This document shows, piece by piece, positions 1 to 12,346 of a stretch of DNA of 64,000 nt (the first letter of the stretch is position 1; every line of letters begins with the position of its first letter). Made by a program: the position numbers and the translations under genes. The notes beneath the pieces were generated by a model. It did not search any database. It saw nothing but the letters and a program-made list of their open reading frames with translations, and was not told where the DNA came from. The stretch covers positions 63,365 to 127,364 of the forward strand of contig KN880443.1 of the NCBI GenBank assembly GCA_000934385.1, written 5' to 3'. Origin of the DNA: Cylindrobasidium torrendii FP15055 ss-10 (Eukaryota > Basidiomycota > Agaricomycetes > Agaricales > Physalacriaceae).

Positions 1-1247
1 GCCAACATGTTCTACGCCCAGCTCGAGGAGCAAAAGCAGGAAAATCTCATACTCAAGGAGACCATCGACCGACTCCGCATGGAATTGGAGGAGGCAAGGA
101 ATAATCCCTTGGATACTCCTCTCCAGGGTCCGCCCAGTCGGGGAAGCACCATCACCCGCTCTCTGGGTGCCGAACTTGGCAATTTGTTCATCGGCCCCGA
201 CGAGGATTTGTCGGAAGGGTCACAGGAGGAGGAGGAATCGACCACGGCGGTGGACAGCGACGGAGAGGATGTCATTCAGACTGTGATCACCAGGCGGCGG
301 GTACGTCCATTAGGCTAACTTCAGCGTTCAACCTTAACAAGTTGTTACAGAAAGTCGGTCGTACGCACAAACATGACACCGTCACTCAAGAGTTCAAAGA
401 ATATTCCGATACTTCCGTACAGCATGAACCAGAAGAGTTCTTATCGGCCATGTCGACCCAAACGGATCCCGAACCCATTGTTCGCCGTTTATCGTTCAGC
501 ATTCAAACCGAACCAATTCCCGATCCTGAACCAGTTATCATCACTCGTTCGCCGACACCTCCACCATTGCGACAGACTTCGGAGATAGAGATCCAGACTG
601 ACCCTATCGAAGTCGAGGTTGTTGCTCCCCCCAGCCCTGTTGCAGGTCCATCGACCATTGTCCAAATCGTGACCGACCAACCTCCAGCATACTCGCGCGA
701 CCCGTCAGACATGGCTAAGGAACACCAGACTGGGAACGAGACGCTGAGGAAATGGCACGACGGCCGGCACTTTCAGTTGCCTGTACGTGGGATTCCTGGT
801 GGCGTCAGTGTTGCCACCGTCGAAGACTGGGAGGCTCTCAAGGCCGAGCTTGGTGTTGAGTGCCGTATCATCGACCGTGCAATTTCCGAATCTGGCGAGC
901 GCAAGGACGAACCTGGCAAAGGCAACCGCCGCCGCCGCTCCTCAAGGCTCTACAACATATACAACACCTATGTGTACGGTGATGGCAATGTGTCGGGTGC
1001 TGTGGCACATACCGCGATTGTCATGGGCGCTTCTGCGTTGGTCTTTCTTGCTCTGTCGCCGTACATTGGCGGGGCACCAATTGTTCCTGGGGGCGCATCG
1101 GCCTACGATAGGGCTGCTTGGAATAGCTTTAACAGCATACAGCCTCCTGGAGACGGATTTGCTGTCGATGGGACGAGGACTGTTTGGAGCTTCCTCGGCC
1201 GGGTAGGGGGCGGCGCGGCGCGCGTAGCGAGGGGATACCCGACATAA
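1..1247 (+). CDS. Coiled-coil protein with C-terminal membrane segment, 5' partial
   Basis: The window opens inside this gene: the frame is already open at base 1. One intron (301-350) joins the two visible exons in phase 0. The N-terminal visible part is charged and heptad-like (LEEQKQENLILKETIDRLRM), typical of coiled coil. It is followed by an acidic low-complexity stretch and three related short motifs (STQTDPEP, SIQTEPIPDPEP, EIQTDPIE). Near the C terminus a hydrophobic run (AIVMGASALVFLALSPYI) follows a Tyr/Asn-rich stretch (YNIYNTYVYGDG) and could anchor the protein in a membrane, with a short Gly/Arg-rich tail after it. I do not recognise the family. A tethering or scaffold role would fit the coiled-coil plus anchor layout but is only inference. 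The start codon lies left of the window. Confidence 0.75.
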
Positions 1248-2205
1248 ACTGAACGGCACGGATACCCCACTCTCGGTCTTGTGTGTGTGGTCATACTGTA
1301 GTATATTATGCTCTCTTCCACTGCTGCTTCGAAATCATGTACATAAGCTAGCGTACTGATTCCTTCGTTCTAGTATCACCCTCCCTCTGTCTCGATTTTC
1401 TTCTTCTTTGACATGTGGACGTACAAAGACATTCGTTCTTGGTGGCAAGGTAAATATTTATTTATTTCTGCATGGAGTGGGATGGCTGGGATATTCTCCT
1501 TTTTATTTCCTTACTTATATGCTACTATGCCTATCGCCCCTCCTACCTCCTACCTCCCACTCATCCCCACGGAGTTGTTGTGCAATTAACGAACCATTAT
1601 GACCTTCCACGCCTATAGCGCCTGCCGATGGGCAATCGTGTGCAAGCTGAGACACTGACCATGTATTTCGTTCAAAAGTCGACTGAGGACTGGGATTGTA
1701 TCTTTACAATCACACTCGTTTCTTCTAGGGACGACGTGGTTCAAGAAGGGTAAGGAGAAACCGGTCCTATTTTTTTTCGCTCGTCCGGGGAATAAGTACT
1801 AGTATTAGCTTTTGACTATGGCCCTAGGCCATGACTATGTAGTGATCGGCCTGTCGGACCGCACTCCGGACCCAACAACCTGCAAAGACTTTGTGTCATT
1901 GTTTCCAACAGTCATCAGCATGAAAAGCTGCTGCTGCTCACACATTCCCAACATTTTCCTCTGCTCCTTTGAAAAATCATATGGGCCTGTAATGACGATA
2001 CTTCGATGTGTCCGTTCGGTCAAGGCACCTTGATTCTCTCCAGATTCTCTCCGCATAGCTTGTTGGGCGGCCTTGGCAAACTTCGTTGATATGGCCGAGA
2101 CACTTGAGATTTCTTAGCCTGCGTCCCAGGTATATAATGCACGCATGTCAAATGACTAGCTGCCATTTCTTCCTTCTTTTATTATTCCCACTCATTTCGC
2201 CGACA
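1248..2205. other. Intergenic, 3' flank of coiled-coil gene and promoter of GH16 gene
   Basis: No convincing coding region. The stretch holds the downstream flank of the left gene and pyrimidine-rich patches near 1380-1410 and 1510-1560. It ends in the TATA-containing promoter of the SKN1/KRE6-like gene. Confidence 0.5.
2131..2137 (+). promoter_or_regulatory. TATA box of the SKN1/KRE6-like gene
   Basis: TATATAA lies 75 bp upstream of the chosen ATG (2206) and is followed by a short pyrimidine-rich leader. The spacing suits a fungal core promoter. Confidence 0.5.
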
Positions 2206-4533
2206 ATGCCGACCCCGTATCAGAACTTCCCGTCCAGCCCTTCATCGTCCCGCCTTCTCCCCTCTGGTCAGAGAGAAAGCTCCATGGCTCCATCAATTTC
2301 TGAAAAGGTGCTACAAAACTCCGTTCGCTGAGAGGGCGCAGTTGATACTGACTCCCCTCAGTTTTCACTAAGTCCTGACCCCCAGTCGTGGGGCGCGAGT
2401 CTGTTAGCCCACGAGAAGGAGCCGGACGACTGGCTGCATAACCCTGACCCAAGACGAGACCAAGACCAAGATGCGGGTGGGAGCATTTTCACCGCACGCG
2501 GTGCTGCCAATCTCGGATGCATGTTCGTCCTTGGCACTGGCCTCGTCGCACTTTTGTGCGTGCATGTTAGATGCTACCAGTCATGCTATCTGACGACCAT
2601 TCAGTGCTGGATACCCAATAGCAAATCACTTTGTAGCACAAGTGAAAAGCAACAATGGAGGTTTCAACCTTGGTGGAATCAATGCGACAGGGCAGGTGCG
2701 TCGGCCACAACTTCCTTGGCCCGGGCCTGACACGGATATCCAGATTCCAGACATAGGGAATTTTGGGTTGATTGACCAGGATACACCGAAGGACGTGTAT
2801 ACGAAAGTCTCGTATGACACAGGAGAGGAGATGCAGCTTGTCTTCAGTGACGAGTTCAACATCGATGGTCGAACGTTCTATCCTGGGGAGGACCCGTACT
2901 GGGAGGCGGTGGATATGCACTACTGGGGTGTACGCGTGCCTTTTCTGCTTCCTTCCACTACACTCACACTTGCGTTCAGACAAACAACTTGGAGTGGTAC
3001 GACCCTGGGCAGTTGAAAACGGCGAACGGGGCGCTGGAAGTCACTCTCGAGGACACCCCGCATAGAGGACTTGACTACAAGGGTGGAATGATGTCGACTT
3101 GGAATAAGTTCTGCTTTACTGGCGGACTAATAGAAACCGCTGTGATCCTGCCAGGTGCCAACAATGTCCAAGGGCTCTGGCCAGCAATTTGGAGTATGGT
3201 GCGCTTATTGGCAAAATGAGCGACTCATTCCTCACAATCATGCACAGGGGAACCTCGGCCGAGCAGGTTATGGTGCTACTCTCGATGGAATGGTACGTTG
3301 AAACATGAGCTTTCATGGCATCCATTTGATTCCCCTTCGACAGTGGCCGTACTCATATGATGCTTGCGACGTTGGGACAGCGCCCAATCAAACCATTAAT
3401 GGACGACCGTATGAGGCCACCGTTGACGGTGATGCCGCATACAACGGCGCGCTCTCATTCCTTCCAGGGCAGAAGCTATCGCGCTGTACTTGTCCTGGCT
3501 CGTCACATCCTGGGCCCATGCATTCCGATGGTACTTATGTGGGGCGCGCAGCGCCCGAAATTGATATGTTCGAAGCACAGGTCAGTGGAATAGCAGCGCC
3601 GTCCTACCTCGAAGCACGGGACATCTGCTAACCTCTCTCTTTTTATAGGTCGGGACAACTGGTGGGCATGTGTCGCAGAGTTGTCAGTGGGCAGTGCGTT
3701 CTCGGTCACCCCCAGAAGAGGATCCCCAGTGCTCACTTCTTTCCAGCCTTTCAACTATGCCTACGAATGGCATAATGTGTCCAACGTGATCATCTACGAC
3801 GAAGACCATACGGAACTGAACAGCTACAAGGGCGGTGTATACCAACAGGCGACCTCGGGTGTCTCTCTCACCAGTACGTTTGCTTGTCCTGTTGGACGGA
3901 GCCTCCGTTTTGAGAACAATTGCGAACAGATCAAGAATGCTACCAGGAGGAATCGCGTTGCTTCGCCATTTATGGCTTCGAATACAGGCCTGGATATGAT
4001 GAGGGCGTAAGATACTCTTGTATACTCACCGAACTCTTTCTGAACTGCTGATCCAGTACATTCTCTGGCTGAACGACGGTCGTCCAGCTTGGAAGCAGTT
4101 CGGTGCGGGCACAGCTGCAGACCCCCGCGTCGAGATATCCGCACGTCCCATCCCCGTAGAGCCCATGGTACGCCCGTCCAACGGCGCATCCACCCACGTC
4201 TTTCCACTAACCTTGCCCTTAGTACATCATAGTCAACCTCGGTATATCCGAGAATTTTGGCTTTGTAGATTACGAGAACCTCATCTTCCCGGCAATCATG
4301 TACGTCGACTGGATACGGGTATACCAGCCCAAAGGATCTATCAACGTTGGCTGCGATCCCAAAGAGTACCCGACGAAAGCTTATATCGAAGAGTGTGTTT
4401 AAAGCCGATTTGACGTTCAGGCTACTAATGACAATGCAGATACATCGAGGCGTATACTAATCCCAATCTGACGACTTGGGTCGACGACTACAAGCAACCC
4501 TTCCCGAAGAACAGTTTGGTGGATGGATGCTGA
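2206..4533 (+). CDS. SKN1/KRE6-family GH16 beta-glucan synthesis protein
   Basis: Twelve exons give 581 aa: 2206-2307, 2362-2555, 2605-2929, 2980-3198, 3248-3292, 3344-3580, 3649-3693, 3747-3873, 3930-4006, 4057-4167, 4223-4392, 4440-4533; all junctions keep frame. A Ser/Pro-rich cytosolic tail of about 80 residues precedes one membrane segment (CMFVLGTGLVALFAGYPI), then a lumenal GH16 domain. Family hallmarks include LEWYDPGQL, GLWPAIWSMGNLGR, the catalytic-type motif APEIDMFEAQ and PFNYAYEW. The paired Cys near CYQEESRC and the C-terminal IMYVDWIRVYQP are also typical. In yeast Kre6/Skn1 are type II secretory-pathway proteins needed for beta-1,6-glucan; the same wall role is inferred here. 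A 45-nt exon occurs twice. The start was chosen because it gives the usual short N-terminal tail and sits behind a TATA box. Confidence 0.93.
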
Positions 4534-4964
4534 CAATGCCGCCTACTACCACACGCTCATCGAGTATTGCCGCAAGTAGATATGTGTATTTATGTGCTGC
4601 ATTTATCTGGTTTGATACGAGGTCGTACCAACTCTTGGACAAATTGCTATGTATACAAATACCACTCTTTTAACAATGGACATCAATGTTACTACATAAG
4701 TACACCACTCAAAGAGGAGGCATCTTGGTGACCGGTGACCGGTGACCATCTGGATTTCGACATTTTGTGCATAGCAGCATACTACTCTGAACAATATACC
4801 GAAAAGCAGGACGTGGTTGGCAGGACTTGTTTGGCGCCTAATCTTTGTTACCGTTCACTGTATAATACACGTCCCAAACTATCTAATGGGAAAAGGCAAC
4901 ATCCTGTATGCTCACATCGATGATTGTCTCGCAGTTATACAACACTACAATACTTTCGCTCTCA
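4534..4964. other. Convergent 3' intergenic region
   Basis: Lies between the 3' ends of the GH16 gene and the ABC transporter gene. No coding signal is seen; the notable feature is the 7-bp tandem repeat at 4727-4747. Confidence 0.5.
4727..4747. repeat. Three tandem copies of GGTGACC
   Basis: Three perfect head-to-tail copies of the 7-mer GGTGACC, itself an interrupted palindrome (GGT-G-ACC), in the convergent intergenic region. Function unknown; it may be a chance microsatellite. Confidence 0.8.
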
Positions 4965-7900
4965 CTACCGTTTCTCCTTGACGAAGAAATGCAGCACCAA
5001 GAAGCTCGTAATCGTAAACACTCCGAAGAAGATGCCTAGCGCTGCAATGTTCGGCCACCAGAAAGCGTCCGCCTTGAGCCCAAAGACACTGAGAATCGTC
5101 GCCGCAGGTACATCCAACTCAACGCCGTACTGTACGCCAGGTCAGCATGCAATTATCATATCTGACTATCGAACGCACCTTGACTTCCTTGAGCGACAAA
5201 TATCTCAGTTCGTTCACTGCGAGCGCCTCAAACGCGGCATGGAAGAACGACAACAGATACAGGAACTTGAGGCCCGGCACAAAGTGCTCACGGCTGATCA
5301 GCAACCCTCCAAAGAGCAGGCTTCAAATAGTGAGACCAAGAGCATTTTCAAAGGGGACAAACGCACTTGAAAAGCATGAGCAGTGTTCCCACAAGACTCG
5401 CTACGCTCGTGTTCGAGAAACCAATTGACAAAAGCAGCACCGCGCTCGCTGTGGTCACGTTGTACAGCACTAGCACCAGCAGGAATTTCCAGAAACCTGC
5501 TACTGTCGGCACAAGTCCCACGAGTCCGTAAACGATGCCACCGAACATGAGAGGAGGGACAACTCGAAGAGGGAGAACGTCGAAGAGTACTTTGCTGGAG
5601 AAGTACGTGAACGAGGAATAATATCCGTTTGAGCGTTCCCTCATGAAAAGGACGCGCTCGTTGGCGAACAGTCCCAAACTTGACAAGCAAGAGAATCCGA
5701 AGAGCGCGAGGGTAAAGAAGAAAAGTCCTACAAAGTGTCAGACACACAATGCTGACACCAGAATGGGCACGTACCAAGCCTATTCTGGAATCCAGATATA
5801 TCGTTGGTTACATTGTGGAAGAACAGGCCGCATATCACTACCTGGAGCATCAACCAAACTGATCTTTATGAGCGAATGACCATACTCACGAGCCAAAGCA
5901 ATGGAGGACAAATAGTGCGCTGCAAGTAGGGCTGGGTCGCGATACAAATTCTTGAACGCCCGTCCACTCAAAATTCTGAACTGCGTTCCCCATGTAGCAC
6001 GCTTCCGTCCTCTGAGAACCATTGTCTCCTCAGCAACATCTCTAAGCTCGTCTTCAGTGCCATTCCCGTTCGTGGTCGTCTGGGCCCTCCGGACGGACTC
6101 GATGTCCGCCTTGATTTCCTCCGCGATGGGACTGGTGGCGTATGCCTCGACAAGTGCGGCTAGGCGTGGTGCCATCGGTGCGCTACTTGCAATAGAAGAG
6201 CTTCCTGAAATACTTCCAAATAGCTGTGATGTCTTGCGCCTAATGTATTCTCCGGATTGAGAGCTTATCGAGTTTGGTCGTGTGCGCAGTTCAGTGCTGT
6301 CCGCTGTCGAAGGAGAGCGTGCGAGCCCGAGCTCTTCGTTATTCACGTTGCCATCGTCCTCTACAGTCGGAGGCGCTGGGAAGTCGACCGCAGCCTCTGG
6401 CGACACGCTTGCGTGCATGGTCAAATCAACTACATTGATGTGAGCACAGTTTTAGTATCCAGCTCATCGAACGTACTGAGGAAATCGGCAATGTTGAATC
6501 CTGGTGGGCACGGCCGTCCGATGGATGCAAAGTGCGCCTGGCATCTGGAAAGCTCGCCCGAGTATACCATCTTCCCAGCGGCGAGGACCATCAACTGGTC
6601 AAAAAGGGCGACAATGTTGCTCCGCGGCTGGTGAATTGTAAACAGCACCGTCCGGTTGTAATCTCTTGCCAGCGAGACAAGGCTCTCGACGACGTTGAAT
6701 GCGTTGAACGAATCGAGCCCGCTCGTAGGTTCGTCCAGGAAAAGGATGGAAGGGCTGGTGACAAGCTCGCAGGCGATGGAGACACGCCTCTTTTCGCCAC
6801 CAGAGATCGAGCGACGGCCAGTCTCTCCAATACGCGAATCCTTGATCTTGAGTATTCCGAGCTCGTTTAATGTCTCCAAGGTGCGGAACTTCTTGGCTGC
6901 AAAGCTCATATCGCGGGGCAGTCGTAAGAGTGCGCTATAGAGCACAGTCTCGTACACAGTAAGGGTGCTCATGAGCGTATCCTCCTGATCGACGAATCCA
7001 GTGACACTCTTGAACTCCTGGTTCGCTACCTCTCGGCCATTTACCAATGTAGTGCCGCCCACCAGACCAGCCTTGTTCTTGCGCGCAAGGATGTCCAACA
7101 ACGTCGACTTCCCAGCGCCCGAAGCGCCCATGATGGCCATCACTTGGCCGGGCTTGACACTTCCGGCAATGTCCTCGAGAATGACCCTGGATCCAAGGGT
7201 ATAGGAAAGCGAAGAGAAATGGAGCGAAGCGGGAACGTGCTCAGTCATTAGCTTGGCTGCTTCGTTGTCCGGTAGGCGAATCTGACCCAGCTCGCCGCTG
7301 CCAGCGCGTCCGTAGTACCATAGAACGGCAGAGGTAAGCAGAACAATGAGGCCTGCACCAGCTGCACTGAGTGCAACCCAGCGAGTGTTGTCCGGTTTGG
7401 GTGGTCGTACATATCCAGGTACTTGGGAGTAGTGCAGGCATTCACCGCCGTGGCAGTCAAGAGAAATAAAAGGGTCCCCGAAGATGGTTAGGATGAGGTC
7501 GTTCATCGCTGGCTCTTCGAAACGACATCCCCGTCCGGTGTTGCAGCTGAAAGTGGCCGGACCACGGATTTCTTCCTTGAGAAAGTCGCTGATGTCGACA
7601 CTGCCATCCTCTCCGCAAATAAAGCGGCCGGGAACGCAGCTGCATTTGATTTTGTCGCAGGCATAAGTGGTCGTGTTGTAGTCGTATCCAACTTCCCGGT
7701 TGGACTGGCATTGTTCGAGGGAGCAGTAGAATGATTCAACTTCCGCTGTCCAGAACTGAAAAGCACACGAAGCGTCGGATTTGTCGCAGCTGAAGGTGAC
7801 TTGCGGGGGTCGATCGGGGAGCATGTCAATAATCTTCCGGTCTGAGGGAAGGTAAGTAGTGCGCACATAGGCGCAGTCAGGAAGACGCACTCGTGACATC

Positions 7901-8539
7901 GCACATCTGGTGGTTGTTGAACACCGTCTCCCCGCCAGTATAACACGTCATGTTGGCGGCTTCACTCGAACCAATTTCTCCTGCAAGGGGGAAGCCGTCA
8001 CAAGCATAGTCGGCCTTGCAAACTAGACACATGAGTACAAGTTTGTGAGCTCATAATCAACACACCATTGCAGTTCACTCCACCCCATCCGTCCTTGCAT
8101 TCGCAGCTCTTGCCATCCTCCCGTAACCGTCGTTGATCACCATCGGCAAGTGAGTCGCATTCTGTGACCGTTAGAGTGCAATCAAGGTCTGACATGCCAC
8201 CACGTACGTGGGACTAGACAGTCTATGCCTCCCCAACCCGGTGGGCACTGGCATTGTCCGTTGTATGGGTCACAATCTCCGTACTGTCCGCAAGTGAAGG
8301 CCGGCAGTAGACAGTTGAAGCAAGGCGGGCAACGTTCTGGAGCGTAGTTTAGTAAGAATCAGAACGAAATTCAGTGGAGCATACCTGGACGCGTCAGCGA
8401 CGAAGCCTGGAAAGTCTGTCAGTCCGGAACGCGCAGTATACGGCACACACACCGATAGCGACAGGCTCGTCTCCGGAGTCCATGACACGTTACGCGCTGC
8501 AGTGAGCGTCACCCAGGCAAGTGGCAATAGTGGCAGCAT
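4965..8539 (-). CDS. ABCG (white/brown, ADP1-type) transporter with EGF-like repeats
   Basis: Eleven exons read from 8539 to 4965 and give 1033 aa, close to yeast Adp1. Exons: 8539-8453, 8406-8385 (22-nt micro-exon), 8336-8208, 8161-8066, 8022-7891, 7841-6477, 6429-5890, 5837-5775, 5727-5367, 5320-5179, 5129-4965. A signal peptide (MLPLLPLAWVTLTAA) leads into Cys-rich EGF-like modules (CGQYGDCDPYNGQCQCPPGW; CECKDGWGGVNC). One membrane segment (VALSAAGAGLIVLLTSAVLW) precedes the nucleotide-binding domain. That domain has Walker A GASGAGKS, signature ISGGEKRR and Walker B ILFLDEPTSGLD. An acidic/Ser-rich linker follows, then a six-helix ABC2 domain beginning near ALICGLFFHNV. Substrate is unknown for this subfamily; export across plasma or internal membrane is inferred. 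Confidence 0.93.
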
Positions 8540-9639
8540 CTCCGCCGCCGTTGGTGTCGCGCTTGTCAGTCGTCGGGGATGATAGTCACTCGATGAGTTG
8601 TGGGATCGCGCTAGGCACGCTTTGGCGGGGTGTCGGTGACGTAGTACCGCGCCACACTTGAGAGACGCCCGAGGTCGATCAGGAGAATGTGCGCATGCTT
8701 TGTCTCCGTTTCGATTTCAACAGAGTGTGTAGGCTCATAAAACATTGTTTATTCTATGACTTGATTGCATCCGACAGCACTTTCTTATGCGCTTGCTCAT
8801 TTAACAAATTTCTACACTATTACATAGAAGTAAAGTCCGAACCAACTGTTTGCTCAAAGCTATCTCCATCCCTCAGTCTGAAGGATCTCAAAGGCTAAAA
8901 GATCCAATACTCATTTTTATTTGGGACCATCCGAATTCCGACCAAGTACATGCGAAGGACATTCAAGCAACATTCTGCCTGGCCCCCGGGCGGCGGGCTT
9001 TCTTGAAGTTATTGCGGAGACTCTGCATTTTTGGGTCTTTTTTTGCTACACAACCATCTGAATTAACTGCAAGAGGTATGGATGATGGTGTCACTAGGTC
9101 AGTCAAGATCGTGCGTCGACGGCGTCGGAGGGCCAAGCAGTATTGACCGACACTTAAAGGCAAGGATGGGCACCGTTGGGTTGAATGCCTGTCTCTTTGG
9201 CTTCTGGTTTCTACCTTTGAGTGAGAGTACGACAAGTGTCGTGGTTGCCATGAATCATGTGCATGAGGGGCGAGAAGTGGACAAGGCTTTGAGAATAATA
9301 ATCCAAGTTTCCGAATACGGTGTCTGATCGCGATCATCATCCTCGGACCTACGTGGGGATGCTCCCTCGGAAAGGACAGCAGAAATACGACAACCTTCTG
9401 AAAGCTTGACGAAGGCATTAGCAACTTTATTTGGCCATTTCAGACGATGAGCCATGGCCCACGGAAAATATATCCGTAGCAGAGTGTTCAAATCAGCGAC
9501 TCGGCCTTCGGGGAGCGATTGTCGAGCAGATCGGGAAACGCTTGGTGAGCCGCGTGTCGCTAGACGCCTATATAAAGCCATGTTCTTGGGAAGGAAAAAT
9601 AACAACTTCTTCTTCTTCATCGCAGTCACAGTCCACGGA
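8540..9639. other. Divergent promoter region, ABC transporter / SDR gene
   Basis: About 1.1 kb between divergent start codons. The ORFs here are short and unsupported. The right end carries a TATA box for the SDR gene; no clear operator or repeat was seen. Confidence 0.5.
9569..9576 (+). promoter_or_regulatory. TATA box of the SDR gene
   Basis: TATATAAA about 70 bp upstream of the proposed ATG at 9640. A Thr/Ser-codon-like pyrimidine tract follows, which probably belongs to the 5' leader. Confidence 0.45.
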
Positions 9640-11000
9640 ATGCTCGTATTTGTACGTTGCTAAACTCATCAATCTTCTTGAATGTAACCAGTTCCCCAAG
9701 ATCACTGGCGCTTCTGGATTCCTTGGCCTCCACGTTGTGAACCAGCTTCTCGAGGCTGGACACAGCGTCAAAGGGTACATCAAAGTTCTCAGTCAAATGA
9801 ATTAATTAGATGCTTACTGCTTTGGCCATCTGTAGTTCCGCTCGCGGCGAGAAATACGAACGACTCAAGCGCGCATTCGCTGACGTTCCCTCCTTCGAAG
9901 CGGTTGAAATCGCTGAAATCGGGTCTGGAGACCTCACCCAGGTCCTAAAGGGTGCGTAGATGTCATTGCTACTATGTATTCCTTTGTTTCTAACCCTTTG
10001 CGTAGGCGTCGATGCTATTATCCACACAGCCGCGCCACTCGCTGGACGTGTGAGCTTTGACGAAGGAAAGCGCGTAAGTCTTGATATCGAAAATGGTGAG
10101 AAAAAACTCATGGTTTGCTTCAGTATACCGCAGAGGGTGCGGTGCATATCCTGCGCGAGGGATACAAAGTCGGTGTACGCCGCGCCGTTGTTACGTCGTC
10201 CATTGCGGCCTATCCAAACGGCTCAAACAAGGGCCCATACGGGCCAAATGGTATGTATGAAACCTCTTGCACTGAGCTAAAACGCTGACTCTTCTCCAGA
10301 TTTCTGCGCTATCACGGAGGAAGTGGCAAAATCCACAGGCCCACCTTATGGAGCGTTTGGAGCGTACATCTACCAGAAGACATACGCTGAACAAGCCGTC
10401 ATTGCTTTCGCCAAGGAACATCCTGACATCGATATCATCCTACGTGAGCATTTCGCTTGTATACGCTTAGCAGCTTCTGATGTTTTCATCCCAGCTGGCC
10501 CCGCTTGGCTCTTTGGCCCGCTCGCACCTCAGTTCACCCAGATCAACCCGACCCAGGATATCTCTGCACTAGCCACTCAGGCTTACTTCTACAGCCTCCT
10601 CGACCCTAAAGGTTCACAGTTTCCTTTTGCTCCAGGAGGAGCGGATGTGCGCGACGCTGCCCGCGTCCACGTCTTGGGCCTGCATTCTTCGACTGCCTCC
10701 GGTACCAACTGGCATCGCTTTGTGGTTGCGGCTCGTGTACCGTACTCATGGAAGGAAGCCATTCAGATCCTGAAGGAGAATCGCCCGGAGCTTCAGGCGC
10801 GCCTAGCGGATCCAGCTGCAGTTCCCGATTGGGTTCAGGAAGGAAACAAGGTGAACCTCACTGCAGAGGAAGAGGACGTGAAGGACGTTTTGCTTGGCCG
10901 GGAGGGTAATATAGGAGATAAGACCTGGAAGGAGACAGTTCTTGAGGGCGTAGATAGCCTCTTGGAGGTCGAACGCGCTTGGGCTAAAGCCAGTCACTAA
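9640..11000 (+). CDS. Extended SDR, dihydroflavonol-reductase-like NAD(P)-dependent reductase
   Basis: Seven exons (9640-9651, 9692-9774, 9836-9951, 10006-10073, 10124-10250, 10300-10443, 10495-11000) give 351 aa in frame. The N terminus carries the Rossmann glycine motif TGASGFLG. It is followed by DAIIHTAAPLAG, a Ser-rich strand (AVVTSSIAAY) and the catalytic YxxxK in AYIYQK, the layout of the extended SDR family (dihydroflavonol 4-reductase, cinnamoyl-CoA and aldehyde/ketone reductases). Cytosolic reduction of a carbonyl substrate with NAD(P)H is expected; the substrate cannot be told. The first coding exon is only 12 nt, so the start is the least certain part. Confidence 0.87.
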
Positions 11001-11259
11001 TATCAGTTAACCAACCTGTCAAAGTGTACTCCAATCACTCCCGAATGTCATTTTTCATCAAGTAAACCAGGACAGAAAGAAGTTGTCCGCGTGCTTTCTT
11101 CCCATCTTATCGCACTTGTTGCTCATAGTGATTGTCACTTGGAGAAAATGACAATGAGCCAGCGATCGCCTCGGATGCTTCCGGACCGTGTTCCGTAAAC
11201 CTGGGTAATGAAATGACCTTGTCTGTCACTTACTCCTCACATCCATATTGCTATTTTCC

Positions 11260-12307
11260 ATGCCTGGCGTTCTGGAGCATCACTTATCATCTCTTCCTGC
11301 GGATGTCGCACGTCTAGTGTTGGAAGATGCCTGCATTCTCGATCGAAGGACACTGCTTGCCTGTTGTTGTGTGTCAAAATCCGTGAAGGAATGGCAAGCC
11401 TCCTGTAGCATTGGCCTACACCTATGAATGACCTCCATATAATTTCAGGATTGAACCATTTCTCTACCACACGGTCTTTTTGACAACCTCATCCGCCCGT
11501 TCGTTTCCCAAAACGCTTCGGAGACGCGGGGACCCCATCTTCTTCACTCGACACGTCAAGATCATCGCTTGTGCTTCTATCAACGGGGAGGACTTCCTCG
11601 ATAATGAAGACATCGACCTCATTTTGGCTACTTGCCGCGGCATCCGAAGTCTCATCTTTGACTTTCATCCTACTTGGGATCGTTCACGCGTGCTGGAGCT
11701 GATCAACACCGCACCTGCGCTACGCCAGCTTTGTCCGCTACACGTCGGACTTCTGCCTACCCATATGGACTTCGCCAACCCTGGGATAACACACTTCAGT
11801 ATGGAGACAGGCCATAACCCCAGCGCTGTGTTCGAAAGCATCAAAGGCGCGCTGAAGGGTCTACATGGGCTAACGCATTTCATGTTAACCGTTGGATATC
11901 TGCACCAACTTTTGTACTGCGAAGGAGAGTGGCTTGACGTGTTTTCTCAAGTCTGTGCTACCCTTCCTGCGTCTGTTCGGGTACTGGTGGTCCAGTATCC
12001 GGATATTTGGGAGGATTTACACGCAGAGGCAAGGTTGCGCGCATGTCAAAAAGATTGTCCCAACTTGAAGATTCTCTGCATGAGGGTTTCAAGAGAGGGA
12101 GAGGGGTTAGAGAGAGCCTTTCGCCCCGATAACGCTCTTCAGTACCCTCGGCTTGACGAACAGGGTGTTTGGGACGTAGTAGACGATCTGGCAAAACATT
12201 CCGAATTCCCTCTCTTCGTCAAGTACGTCTTTTCTTTTCTCTGAGGCCTAACATCTTCTGACATCGGTTACAGCTGTGAAGAACCTTATACACCGACGCA
12301 TCAATAA
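11260..12307 (+). CDS. F-box-like / LRR-like hypothetical protein
   Basis: Three exons (11260-11393, 11449-12222, 12274-12307) give 313 aa. The N terminus (HLSSLPADVARLVLEDACIL, then CCVSKSVKEWIEPFLYHTV) resembles the F-box-like start of a large agaricomycete family. The rest is Leu-rich and evenly patterned (LILATCRGIRSLIFDF, LRQLCPLHVGLL, LKILCMRV), suggesting degenerate LRRs. The first intron must use a GC donor (GCAAGC at 11394), because no GT donor restores frame. Substrate recruitment to an SCF-type ubiquitin ligase is possible but unproven. The short last exon is moderately supported. Confidence 0.72.
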
Positions 12308-12346
12308 TCATAAGATCCATAAATTCGTCCATAATATCACCACGCA

